Of a stretch of DNA of 64,000 bases, positions 7,909 through 17,500 are shown one piece after another. How positions within the stretch are numbered: the stretch's first letter is position 1; every line of letters starts with the position of its first letter. The DNA lies in assembly GCA_020633295.1 (NCBI GenBank), contig JACKDW010000002.1, positions 868,001-932,000 on the forward strand, given 5' to 3'. Source of the stretch: Myxococcales bacterium. GTDB taxonomy: Bacteria > Myxococcota_A > Polyangia > Nannocystales > Nannocystaceae. The notes beneath the pieces were generated by a model. It searched no databases. It was not told where the DNA came from and worked only from the letters and a program-made list of their open reading frames with translations. Both the position numbers and the translations under genes were made by a program.

Positions 7909-9693
7909 ATGACTCCCCGGGCTCCGCGCTCTCCTTCTGCCCCCAGCGGCGCCCGACGACGCGCCTGGCTCGCGGTCCTGTCGTGCTCGTTCGCGGCCGC
8001 GACCGCCTGCGCCGCCTGCGGCACGCGCTCGACGAACCCCACCAGCGGGGGTGCGCCGCATGAGACGCAGACGCCCGCGAAGCAGCAGCGTCAGGTCGTC
8101 GACCTGTTCGCGTTCGGGCGCGTGCTGGGGACGGTCGCGCCCTGCGGCTGCACGACGGAGCCCCTCGGCGGGGTTCAGTACGCCTTCGGGTATATCGAGT
8201 CGCGCTCCACGCCGGCCTCACGACTGGTCATCGAGCCAGGTTCGCTGCTGTTCCCGGATCCCGCGGGGGGTGAGGCGCCCACGGATGAGGCCTCCTGGGC
8301 GCAGGCCGAGCAGCGCGCGAGCTTGCTGACCAACCGCCTCGGCGCCCTGGGTGACGGGTTGGTCTCGGGCGTCGGGCCGTTCGACGTGTCATCGTCCGAG
8401 GGGCTGAAGGCGCTCGAGCGCTGGGCGCTTCCTCGCGTGGTCGCCAACGCGCCCAAGCTCGCGGAGCTGGGGCTCCCAGGTCACCGGGTCGCCAAGGTCG
8501 GGGATCCGGCGCTCACGATCGGCGTGACCGCTGTGCTGAGCCCGGAGTTCGCCAAGAGCGCGATTCTGGGCCCGCTCGATTCACCCGTGGAGGCGCTCAA
8601 GCGTGAGGTTTCTTCCATGAAGTCGGCAGGGGCCGATCTCACCGTGGCGATCGCCCATGGGCCGTCGTCGCTGGCCGAGAGCCTCGCGGACGCGAACACC
8701 GGGGTCGACATCATCGTCGTGGCCATCCCGGTGGGGCTCGAGCGCTCGCGCGTGGGCAAGCCGGTGGGCCGGCGCGGCTCGGCGTGGATCCTCGAGCCGG
8801 GCGAGAAGCTCCAGAGCGTGACGCACCTGCGGCTCGAGATCGATCGCAAGGCCGCGCCGGAGGGGCTGCCGCCAGCGACAGAGTGGGAGCGACGAACTCC
8901 CACGTCCGCGCGCGCGCGCGAGCTCGAGCGCCTCGACAAGAAGCTCGAGGGGCTGCGCGGCGATGTGGCGGCGGACCCTAATTTCGTGGCGCGGCTGGAG
9001 CGTGAACGCGAGCAGCTGGTGAGCGCGATCGAGAACCCGCCGGCGCCGAAGGCCGCGGTCGCGGCGACCTTTGAGCAGGTCAAGATCACCTGCCACCTCG
9101 AGGTCGACGCGCCCGCGAAGGAAGCGCTGGCGAGCTACGACGGCGCGCTCGCGCAGCAGAACCGCGAGCGCTTCACGGGCGTGCGACCGCCGGAGCCCGC
9201 GCCGGGGGAGCCGAGCTACGTCGGCGTCGAGGAGTGCGCGAACTGCCACACGGAGGCGCACGAGCAGTGGCTGACGACGCGCCACGCCGGCGCGTACAAG
9301 ACGCTGACCGACGCGAACAAGGAGTTCGACCTGACCTGCGTCGGTTGCCACGTGACGGGCTTTCGCGAGCCCGGCGGCGCGGAGGTCGTCGAGAACGCCG
9401 AGCTGCAGTCGGTGCAGTGCGAGCAGTGCCACGGTCCCGGCAGCGTGCACGCGGAGGAGCCCGAGAAGCACGGCAAGCCCAACGCGATCACGCTGCACAC
9501 GCCGAAGACGGTCTGCGACGGCTGTCACACACCAGAACATTCGGACACCTTCGAGTACGCGGCCTACCTGCGCGACATCGTCGGCGAGGGGCACGGGCCC
9601 GAGGCGCGCGCGAAGCTCGGGGACGGCCCGACGGGGCGAGCGCTCCGCCAAGCGGGCTTCGAGAAAGCCGGCGGCTCGTGCATGAAGCACTGA
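7909..9693 (+). CDS. Exported tetrahaem c-type cytochrome with UshA-like N-terminal region
   Basis: 594 residues from the ATG at 7909; an in-frame ATG at 7858 is an alternative. A hydrophobic signal with cysteines (LAVLSCSFAAATACAACG) suggests a lipoprotein or exported protein. Residues about 50-400 resemble the phosphoesterase/UshA-like region of multihaem cytochromes of the cytochrome c-554 type: VDLFAFGRVLGTVAPCGCTT, then EPLGGVQYAFG. The usual metallophosphatase ligands (GDxH, GNHD) are not seen, so phosphatase activity is doubtful. Residues about 440-594 hold four haem motifs: CANCH, CVGCH, CEQCH and CDGCH. The likely role is extracytoplasmic electron transfer. It is probably transcribed alone. 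Confidence 0.85.
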   Translation: MTPRAPRSPSAPSGARRRAWLAVLSCSFAAATACAACGTRSTNPTSGGAPHETQTPAKQQRQVVDLFAFGRVLGTVAPCGCTTEPLGGVQYAFGYIESRSTPASRLVIEPGSLLFPDPAGGEAPTDEASWAQAEQRASLLTNRLGALGDGLVSGVGPFDVSSSEGLKALERWALPRVVANAPKLAELGLPGHRVAKVGDPALTIGVTAVLSPEFAKSAILGPLDSPVEALKREVSSMKSAGADLTVAIAHGPSSLAESLADANTGVDIIVVAIPVGLERSRVGKPVGRRGSAWILEPGEKLQSVTHLRLEIDRKAAPEGLPPATEWERRTPTSARARELERLDKKLEGLRGDVAADPNFVARLEREREQLVSAIENPPAPKAAVAATFEQVKITCHLEVDAPAKEALASYDGALAQQNRERFTGVRPPEPAPGEPSYVGVEECANCHTEAHEQWLTTRHAGAYKTLTDANKEFDLTCVGCHVTGFREPGGAEVVENAELQSVQCEQCHGPGSVHAEEPEKHGKPNAITLHTPKTVCDGCHTPEHSDTFEYAAYLRDIVGEGHGPEARAKLGDGPTGRALRQAGFEKAGGSCMKH

Positions 9694-9753
9694 GCCGAGG
9701 GCGGGCGCGCGCCGTGACCCCGCCGGGGCTCCGAGCTAGTGTGGGCGGCACTG

Positions 9754-11205
9754 ATGCAGCGCGCGCCGTTCCCCTCCCTCGTCGTGACCGCGAACGAACT
9801 CAGCGCCCAAGGCGCGTTCGCCGAGGCGCAAGCCGCCTATCTCAACCCTGATCCGGATACGGTCGCGGATCTCCGCGCGCGGCTCGAGCGGGCGCGCGCG
9901 GGCGTCGTCGCGCACTTTTACATGGGCGCGGAGCTGCAGGGGACGCTGTACGCCTGCGACTGGCCGCACATCCACGTCTCGGACTCGCTGGCGATGGCGG
10001 ACCGCGCGATCGCCATGGCCGAGGCCGGGATGCAGAACCTGATCGTGCTCGGCGTCGACTTCATGTCCGAGAACGTCCGCGCGATGGTCGACGCGGCCGG
10101 GCGCCGCGATGTCGGGGTGTACCGGGTGTCGCGGGAGCCGATCGGCTGCTCGCTCGCGGAGTCAGCGGAGTCGCGGGCCTACGGCGCGTACCTGCGCAAG
10201 GCCGCGGCGACGCCGAGGTCGCTGCACGTCGTCTACATCAACACGAGCCTGTGGACCAAGGCGCACGCGCACAACCTCGTGCCGACGATCACCTGCACGT
10301 CGTCCAACGTCGTCCAGACGGTGCTGCAGGCGTTCGCGCAGGAGCCCGAGCTGCACCTGTGGTTCGGTCCCGACACGTATATGGGCGCGAACCTGGCGGC
10401 GCTGTTCGAGGGGCTCACCGAGCTCGATGAGGCGGCGATCCGGGCGCTGCACCCGGCCCACGACCGGCGCTCCATCGCCGCGCTGCGCGGGCGCTTCGAC
10501 TACTTCAAGCAGGGCAACTGCGTCGTCCACCACATGTTCGGCGACGACGTGACGGCGCGCGTGCGCGACGAGTACCAGGACGCGCGGGTCACCGCGCACC
10601 TCGAGGTCCCGGGCGAGATGTTCCGGCTCGCGCTCGCGGCCCAACGCGAGGGGCGCGGCGTGATCGGCTCGACGTCGGACATCCTGCACTACATCACGGG
10701 GCAGGTCGCGGCCGCGGCCCGCGACGCGAGCGGGCCGCGCCGGCTGAAGTTCATCCTCGGCACGGAGTCGGGCATGGTGACCGCGATCGTGCGCGCGGTG
10801 CGACAGGTTCTTCGGGACAGCGAGGCACAGGGCGCGCGCGGCGACATCGAGGCCGAGATCGTGTTCCCGGTCGCGAGCGAGGCGATCGCGACGACGCGCG
10901 ACGCGGAGCTGCCGATCGTGCCTGGCGTCGCGGGCGGCGAGGGCTGCTCGACCGCGGGCGGCTGCGCGACCTGTCCGTACATGAAGATGAACTCGCTCGA
11001 CGCGACGCTCGACGTCCTCGACGGTCTGCGCGTCGGCGACGCGTCCGCGCTGGTGAGCTACGAGCCGCGCAAGTACACCGAGACGCTCGCGGGGCGCTCG
11101 GTCGCGGCGCTGGGGAGCGAGCCGATCCTGCACATGCGCGGGTTCCAGAGGACGGGCGCGCTGCCGGGCGCGCTGATCGACGACGTGCGCACGCGCGTGG
11201 CCTAG
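9754..11205 (+). CDS. nadA: Quinolinate synthase NadA
   Basis: 483 residues from the ATG at 9754 (GTG at 9739 is in frame). NadA condenses iminoaspartate and dihydroxyacetone phosphate to quinolinate in NAD synthesis, using a [4Fe-4S] cluster. Conserved features: VVAHFYMGAELQ near the N-terminus, GVDFMSENVRA, VPTITCTSSNVVQ, LWFGPDTYMG and the Cys-rich C-terminal GCSTAGGCATCPYMKMNS. It belongs to the longer NadA subgroup (about 370 residues is usual elsewhere). No nadB or nadC is adjacent. Confidence 0.93.
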   Translation: MQRAPFPSLVVTANELSAQGAFAEAQAAYLNPDPDTVADLRARLERARAGVVAHFYMGAELQGTLYACDWPHIHVSDSLAMADRAIAMAEAGMQNLIVLGVDFMSENVRAMVDAAGRRDVGVYRVSREPIGCSLAESAESRAYGAYLRKAAATPRSLHVVYINTSLWTKAHAHNLVPTITCTSSNVVQTVLQAFAQEPELHLWFGPDTYMGANLAALFEGLTELDEAAIRALHPAHDRRSIAALRGRFDYFKQGNCVVHHMFGDDVTARVRDEYQDARVTAHLEVPGEMFRLALAAQREGRGVIGSTSDILHYITGQVAAAARDASGPRRLKFILGTESGMVTAIVRAVRQVLRDSEAQGARGDIEAEIVFPVASEAIATTRDAELPIVPGVAGGEGCSTAGGCATCPYMKMNSLDATLDVLDGLRVGDASALVSYEPRKYTETLAGRSVAALGSEPILHMRGFQRTGALPGALIDDVRTRVA

Positions 11206-11246
11206 CGGGAGCGCCCGTGATCGAGGGTCGAGACCGGGGCTCGCGC

Positions 11247-11420
11247 TCAGCGGGCGACGCGGTCGCGGAGCAGACGCCATGCCTCGAGCTCCGCGCGCGC
11301 GCGCGGCAGGCCGCCGTCGAACTCCATGATCGCGGCGCGCTCCTCCCAGGCCTCGCGCCAGTCGTCGGGCCAGCGGCGCGGGTCGTCGTCACCCCAGGGC
11401 GGCTGCGTGGATCTGACCAT
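11247..11420 (-). CDS. Small protein with AAIMEFDGGL motif
   Basis: 57 residues, Trp/Asp/Arg-rich, beginning MVRSTQPPWGDDDPRRWPDD and containing WEERAAIMEFDGGLPRARAE. Similar 'ERAAIxEFDGGLxRxxAE' segments occur in short proteins of proteobacterial mobile elements and plasmids; this is recalled, not searched. GGGAACAGG sits just upstream of the ATG. It lies 68 nt downstream of the phosphoesterase-GAF gene on the same strand and may be co-transcribed with it. No enzymatic motif. Confidence 0.55.
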   Translation of the reverse strand: MVRSTQPPWGDDDPRRWPDDWREAWEERAAIMEFDGGLPRARAELEAWRLLRDRVAR

Positions 11421-11488
11421 GGGGACCTGTTCCCATCATCATATCCATGATCGCGGCGCGCGGGCGCGCGCCCTCGAGCGCGCGCTCG

Positions 11489-13900
11489 CTAGCCGCTCGA
11501 GGTCGGGCCCTCGCAGGTGACGACCTCGTCGCTCGGCACGGTCCCGAGCCCGAGCGCGCGGATCAGCGCGCTGACGAAGTCGCGGTAGTCGACGAGCCAG
11601 TCCGTGACCGCGCAGGCCTGCCAGAAGCCGGTGTTGACCGCGGAGCTGAGCTCCTGCTGAAAGCGCTCCCACGGGCTGCCCTTGGTCGCCTCGCGGTTGA
11701 GCGCGGCGTTGGCGAACTCGTGCAGGCGATCGTTGAAGCCGGAGGCCTTGTCGCTGCCCTCGAACTGGATGACGCCGAGCGGGCTCTTGTCGCGGTCTCC
11801 GACGAGCGGGACGCAGACGACCCAGTCGTGCTCGGACTCCTCGACGTGGCCGGTGCGGCGCTGGTAGACGAGCGCGTCCTTGGTGTGGGGGGCGTTGCGC
11901 GTCCAGGCGGCCGGGCGGTTGAAGCGGAACGCGTGCCCGGCGATCCCGGCGCCGCAGGCGAAGTGATGCGACCACTGCCGGTTGGGGAAGTTGCCGAAGG
12001 TGGTCAGCAGCAGGCGACGGCGCTCGTCCCAGAGCATGCCGCTCCACAGGAGGTCGTCGGTCTCGACCGAGAACACCGCGCTGATGGCCACGGCGATCGA
12101 CTCGGCGAGCTGCAGCGCGAGCACGGGGCCGCGCTCGCGATCGCCGCGGCAGCGGTCGAGCAGCTTGCTGGCGATGCGCCCGGCGGTGTAGTCGAGCCGC
12201 GTGCCGGCGGCGAGCGGCCGATAGGCGATCGCGTAGCGGTGACCGACGATCGGCGCCTCGATGCGCAGCTGGACGTCGGTCTCGTTGGGGACGACGAGCG
12301 CGCAGCGGCGCTCCTCGGAGGGGACGCGCTCCCAGTGGCGCTCCTGGTGATGCTCGACCTGCTTCTCGACGCGCAGCTCGAGGGTCGCGGGGTCAACGAG
12401 CGGGGCGTCGGAGGTGAAGCGCAGCTCGAGCTCCTGGCAGGGGAAGCGGACGACGTGGGCGCGCAGGACGGTGGTGTCGGCGGTCGGGTCGTGGGCGCGC
12501 GTGCGGTTGAACAGCGGGAGCTCGGCGCGGGTCAGCGGGACGAAGTTGGAGGCCTCGTAGCCCCACGTGAGGGTGGTGCGCCGGAAGTCGGGCGGGTAGA
12601 GCGTGAAGCGGATGGCGCCGCCCTGGGTCTCGCTGCGCCTGATCTCAAAGCCAGGTGAGGTGCTAGTCGGCGAGTAGCCGCGGGCGTCACAGACGGGCGG
12701 GCCGACCTCGGCGATCTGCACGGGGTGCGGGCACATCAGGCCCTCGACGGTGACGCGGACGACGGAGATCCCGTGGACGTCGAGGTGGTAGTGACGCGTG
12801 TGGCGGCGGGCCGAGACGACCCGCTGGTCGCGCTCGCGCGGGCGCGCGAGCGAGAACGACCGCGCGGGCCGCTGGCCGTAGACGCTGACGTCGCCCGCGC
12901 GCTCGTAGACCTGGACGTGGGCCTGGTGCGGGTAGAGCTGGACGATCGAGAACTGCTTGCCGACGGCGTCGGGGCGGTGGTCCTGGTTGGCGCCGAGCGA
13001 GCCGGTCGAGACGAGCACGAAGCGATCGGTGAGCCAGCCGAGCTGGGCGGCGGCGGCCTTGTGCGTGTGGCCGTGGAAGCCGATCTGGTAGCCGGCGACG
13101 ATCAGCTCACCGACGTCGGCCTGGCCGAGGTAGTCGGGGCGGTAGCTGTCGCTGTGGATGCCGTGGTGCCAGACGGCGACGCGCAGGAGGCCGCCGGCGT
13201 GCTCGCTGGCGTGGCCGCTGGCGTTGGCGATGGACTCGCGCGAGATCGCGGCGCCGGTCCAGTGGCGATCGTTGAGGAAGCAGGAGTTGAAGCCGTAGAA
13301 GGCGACCTGGTCCTCGGGGAAGACGTGCGCGGACCAGTCGTGGCCCTCGCGCGGGTCGAGCAGGTCGAAGCGGCGACAGCCGCCGGCCGCGAGCGCGTCG
13401 CCGTAGAACTCGTCGAGGAAGCGCTGGACGTTGGCGAAGCGGTTGCCGTGCTTGTCGTCGTGCAGGCGCAGCCACTCGATGTGGCCGAAGCGGCTCATGA
13501 TCTGGCGGACGCCGGCGCGCGCGGGATCATTGCGGTAGCGCTGGATCATGCGCTCGAGCTGCGCGGGGCCGTCGTCGCGCGCGAGCAGCTCGGAGACGAC
13601 GAGGGGCTCACCGAGATCGGCCGTCCAGTCGACGTCGTGGTTGCCCGGGACGAAGATGACGCGGCGCCGATCGTCGGGCTCACGCAGGTACGGCAGCAGG
13701 ATCTCGCGGACGAAGGTGAGCAGCTCGTCGTACTCGGAGGCGTGCGCGCGCGCGGCCAGGTCGCCGCTGATGACGATGAAGTCGAAGCGCTGCTCAGACT
13801 CCGGGAGCTTGCGGATCGCCGCCTGCGGTCCACCCCAGATCGCCTTGAGCGTCTCGGCGGCGCTGCCGCGATGGAGGTCCGAGAGGTGAAGAATTCGCAT
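11489..13900 (-). CDS. Calcineurin-like phosphoesterase fused to GAF-like C-terminal domain
   Basis: 803 residues. Residues about 1-330 are a metallophosphoesterase with all metal-binding motifs: DLHRG (start MRILHLSDLH), ISGDLAA, PGNHDVDW, a mid-domain WHHGIH and GFHGHTHK near residue 275. A central part, about 340-560, looks beta-rich (HTRHYHLDVHGISVVRVTVE and later EASNFVPLTRAELP). Residues about 590-770 resemble a GAF sensor: ESIAVAISAVFSVETDDL, CGAGIAGHAFRFNRPAAW, WVVCVPLVGDRD and PLGVIQFEG. No signal peptide or membrane helix, so it is cytoplasmic. The fusion suggests a nuclease or nucleotide phosphodiesterase gated by a small ligand; substrate and ligand are unknown. It stands 3' of the SbcCD-like pair on the same strand. 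Confidence 0.85.
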   Translation of the reverse strand: MRILHLSDLHRGSAAETLKAIWGGPQAAIRKLPESEQRFDFIVISGDLAARAHASEYDELLTFVREILLPYLREPDDRRRVIFVPGNHDVDWTADLGEPLVVSELLARDDGPAQLERMIQRYRNDPARAGVRQIMSRFGHIEWLRLHDDKHGNRFANVQRFLDEFYGDALAAGGCRRFDLLDPREGHDWSAHVFPEDQVAFYGFNSCFLNDRHWTGAAISRESIANASGHASEHAGGLLRVAVWHHGIHSDSYRPDYLGQADVGELIVAGYQIGFHGHTHKAAAAQLGWLTDRFVLVSTGSLGANQDHRPDAVGKQFSIVQLYPHQAHVQVYERAGDVSVYGQRPARSFSLARPRERDQRVVSARRHTRHYHLDVHGISVVRVTVEGLMCPHPVQIAEVGPPVCDARGYSPTSTSPGFEIRRSETQGGAIRFTLYPPDFRRTTLTWGYEASNFVPLTRAELPLFNRTRAHDPTADTTVLRAHVVRFPCQELELRFTSDAPLVDPATLELRVEKQVEHHQERHWERVPSEERRCALVVPNETDVQLRIEAPIVGHRYAIAYRPLAAGTRLDYTAGRIASKLLDRCRGDRERGPVLALQLAESIAVAISAVFSVETDDLLWSGMLWDERRRLLLTTFGNFPNRQWSHHFACGAGIAGHAFRFNRPAAWTRNAPHTKDALVYQRRTGHVEESEHDWVVCVPLVGDRDKSPLGVIQFEGSDKASGFNDRLHEFANAALNREATKGSPWERFQQELSSAVNTGFWQACAVTDWLVDYRDFVSALIRALGLGTVPSDEVVTCEGPTSSG

Positions 13901-14157
13901 CGCTCGTTCTGGTCGCGGAGTGTACCGACGAAGACGAGTGTAGGGCCACGAGCGCGCGCCGCTTGATCAGGATCAGACAAGGCGCGCGGCGTACGATCGC
14001 GTGACCCTGCACATACTCGCGCGCGACGCAGAACCAACAAGACGCCCGCGGAGGGCGTCATACGAGGACAGGTCGAGGACAGGAGCCCAACGGAGCTCGC
14101 GGCGCGCAGCGAAGGAGCGCGGCGCGGAGCCCTGCGGAACGAGGATCGACGGGGCGA

Positions 14158-14364
14158 TCAGGGGATGGCTGCGGGCTTGATCAGCGCGGGCTGAATCATC
14201 GCCGTGGCGGCGGGCTGCGAGATCCGTCGGCGAGCTCGCCGCGGCGCGTCACGCTCGGGGCGATGCAGCAGCGCCTGGGCGGCCTTGCAGGCTTTCTCGA
14301 CGGCGGCTCGATCGACAGTCAACGACTCTGGCAGCAGGGCGACGCCCCCTTCAGGGTCCTGCAT
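14158..14364 (-). CDS. Small protein, function unknown
   Basis: 68 residues, starting MQDPEGGVALLPESLTVDRA, followed by a basic middle (RPERDAPRRARRRIS) and an Ala/Ile/Pro tail. No family is recognised. Support for a real gene comes from an excellent ribosome binding site CGGAGGAAG six to seven nt before the ATG and a promoter-like pair at 14392-14422. It lies between the SbcC-like gene and the phosphoesterase-GAF gene on the same strand. Confidence 0.5.
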   Translation of the reverse strand: MQDPEGGVALLPESLTVDRAAVEKACKAAQALLHRPERDAPRRARRRISQPAATAMIQPALIKPAAIP

Positions 14365-14391
14365 GGACACTTCCTCCGTGTGGTGCTTGTT

Positions 14392-14422
14392 TTAGTAACG
14401 CAGGTCCGGGCGGGTGCGTCAA
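14392..14422 (-). promoter_or_regulatory. Promoter-like sequence for the 68-aa gene
   Basis: On the minus strand: TTGACG (14422-14417), 19-nt spacer, TACTAA (14397-14392). The spacer is longer than ideal. It could drive the small gene and the phosphoesterase-GAF gene. Confidence 0.4.
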
Positions 14423-14531
14423 GTCCGCGCGTGGGTGCACGCTGTTCTCGGCCAGACCGCGCCGAGGTGCGGCGGCGCCCACCGCGGCGCCACCACGGCG
14501 TCAACGGCGACGAAGCGGGGCGCAGGGGCCG

Positions 14532-17500
14532 TTACGCGGCCACATGCTCCGGCCCCGGGAGCGTGATGATGTGCGCGTCCGGAACCGAGTCGCCCGCGAG
14601 CCCGACGAGGTGGCGATGACACGTCAGCACGAGCACCTGCGTCTCGCGGGCGATCGAGCGCAGCGCGTGCAGCGTGCGACGGACGCGCTCGTCGTCGAAG
14701 GTCACGAGCGCGTCGTCGAGGATCAGCGGCAGCGGCTCGGCGCGCTCGCAGTGCTCGAGCGCGTAGGCGAGGCGCAGGGCCAAGAACAATTGCTCGCGCG
14801 TACCGGTTGAGAGCGACTCGGGGCGCAGGCGACGTCCGTCGGCGCCGATGAGCGCGAGGGTGTCGGCCTCCGGCTCGGGCTCGACGCGCACGTATCGCCC
14901 CTCGGTGATCTGCTCGAGCAGCCGCGAGGTGTGGGAGATGACGGCGGGCTGATGCTCGCGGGCGTGCCGCTCGGTGACGGCGTCGAGGATGCTGCGCGCG
15001 AGCAGGGTGGTCGAGTAGCGCTCGACCTGGCCCTCGAGCTCGGCGAGCAGCTCCTGCTCCTCGGCGCCGTAGCGCGCCGCCGCGTCGCCGCCGAGCTGCT
15101 CGAGCTCGCGCTCGAGCTTGCCCTTGGTCGAGGCCAGCGCGGTGCGCTGATCGTCGAGCGCCTCGAGCTCGCCGGCGAGGCGCTCGCGCTCGGCCTCGAG
15201 CTGCTCGTGGCGGGCGAGCAGGAGCTCGCGCTCGAGCTGCTCGCGCTCCTCGCCGACGCCGAGGACGCGGACGATGTGGGTCTCGAGGTCCGCGCGGCGT
15301 CGCAGGGCGCGCGCGCGCCTCAGCGCGCGCTCGGCCTCGAGCTCGAGGGCGGGCTCGCTGTCGCTGGCGGCGGCGCGGTGGAGCTCGGCGAGCTCGGCGG
15401 TGAGCTCGGCGAGCGCTCGCTCGACGCGGTCGAGCCGACGACGGAGCTCGGCGAGCTGCTCCTGGGCGTGGAGGCGCGCGGTCGCGGCCGCGCGAGCGTC
15501 TCGCAGGCGTCCGGCGAGGGCCTCGATCCAGCGCTCCGGATCTTCGTCGACGACGTCCTCCGCGACGTCCTCCGCGACGTCCTCCGCGACGTCCTCCGCG
15601 ACGTCCTCCGCGACGGCGCCACGCTCGAGTCGCGCGCGCAGGGCCCTGGTCTCGCGATCGAAGTGGTTGAGAGCGTCCTGCGCCGCGGCGCAGTCGTCGG
15701 TCTCGCGCGTGAGTTCGGCCGACAGACGCGCGAGCTTGACGAGCTGCTCGAGGCGCGTGAGCGCGGCCTCCGGGGACCGCTCGCGCCCGAGGCCGCTGGC
15801 GGCCAGCAGCTCGTCGAGCGCGCTCCGGTGCTCGCGGGCCCGCGACCTCGCGCTCGCGAGCGCCTCCTCGGCGCGCGCGCGCGCGCAACCGCGAGTACAC
15901 GGACGCGCTCGCCGGTCGCGGCGATGCTGCCCTGCAGGGCCGCCGCCGCGCGGACGCGGGTCTGGAAACTCGTGCGCGAGCGCGGTCCAGCCGGCGCGCG
16001 CGAGCTCGGACGAGCTCGACGCGCTTGAGAGGGCGACGCGGGCCCGACTCGCGAAGTCGTCGACGCGCGCCCGCAGCTCGCTCACCCGCCGCGCGTGGTC
16101 CAAGCGCGCGCGCGCGGTCTCCTGGAGCTCGAGGACCTGCGCGCGCCAGGCGAGCATCTCGGCGGGGTCCCGCGGGTCGACGCCGGCGGGCCGCCAGCGC
16201 GCGCGCCAGCGCTGCGACCACGCCTTCAGGGCGAGGGCGCTCGCCGAGGCCGTCTCGCGGTGTCCAGCGGCGAGCGCCTCGTGGCGGGCGAGCTGGCGCT
16301 CGAGCGCCACGTGCTTGGCGAGCTGATCGGCGGCGTCGCGCAGGCGATCCGCGAGCTCGTCCGCGGCGACGACGGCCTCGGCGAAGCGCGCGGCGAGCAG
16401 CTGACCGTGTCCGCGGTTGAACAGGTCAACGGGCTCGTACGACTCGCCGGCGCGCCAGGCCTCGCAGAGCTGGACCCACAGCGCGTCCCGCTGACTCCGC
16501 AGCTCCCGGAGCGCGCGCGGGTCGGGGACCTGCTCGGCGGCGATCACGGCCTGATACTCGGCGCGCGTCGCTGCGGCCTGGCGCGCGGCGTCGGCGGCCG
16601 CGAGCTCGGCGGCGACGCGGGCCTGCTCGAGCTCGCGTCGCTCGCTCTCCGCCGCGTGGATGGCCTCGCTCGCCGGGAGCGCGAGGGGCTGCGCCGCGCC
16701 GTCGTCGGTGAGCAGCGCCGGCGGGGGCGGATCGAGACGCGCGCGCTTGAGCTCGAGGGCCGCGTCGAGTCGACACAGCTCGTCCTCGCGCTGCTGCAGG
16801 GCCTGACGATCGCGCTGGACGTCGGTGAGCGCGAGGCCGAGCCGCTCGAGGGCTGGCTCGGGGAGCTCGCGGCGCAGATCGGCGAGGGTCGCCTCGGCGT
16901 CCGCGAGATCGCGGACGAAGGTGGTCGCCTCGCGCTCGAGCCGCTGACGGGTGTCCTCGGCGGCGCCCCAGCGATCGGCGGCGACGCGCAGCCGCGGCAG
17001 CAGCTCGCCGCGCTCACGCCAGGCCGCGAGCGCGCTCGCGTCGAGCTCGTCGCCGACCTCGTCGCCGACCTCGTCGCCGACCTCGCCGCGCTCGACTTCG
17101 GCAGGGACGCGCGCGAGCTCGCGGCGCTGCTCCTCCTGCCTGCGCGCGATCGACTCGCGGAGCCTGGGCAGGCGCGCGCGGGTGGTCGCGATCGCCTCCG
17201 CCCTGCGCGCGAGTCGCTCGATGCAGGGCGCCTCGGCGAGGACCGCGTCGTCGACGGCCAAGCGCGCGATCCGGGCCTCGAGTCGGGCGCGCTCGTCGGC
17301 GAGGCCGTCGCGCTCGCGCTCGCGCTCACGGAGCTCGCGGAGCAGCCGCTGCGCGCGGGTGGCGTCGAGCTCGCCGAGGGTGCTCTGCAATTCGGGCAGC
17401 GCGAGCTGGCGATCGAGCGCGCGCGCCTCGTGAAAATCTTCGAAGGCGCCGAGCAGCGCGCGCAGCCGGGCCGCGCGCTCGCGGGCCTGGTGCAGCGAGT

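Noticed and set aside
14419..16221. 600-codon frame on minus inside the SbcC-like gene
   Set aside because: Arg/Ala-rich shadow frame. Only a short stretch near 15870-15968 looks coding, which is explained by two cancelling indels in the real gene.
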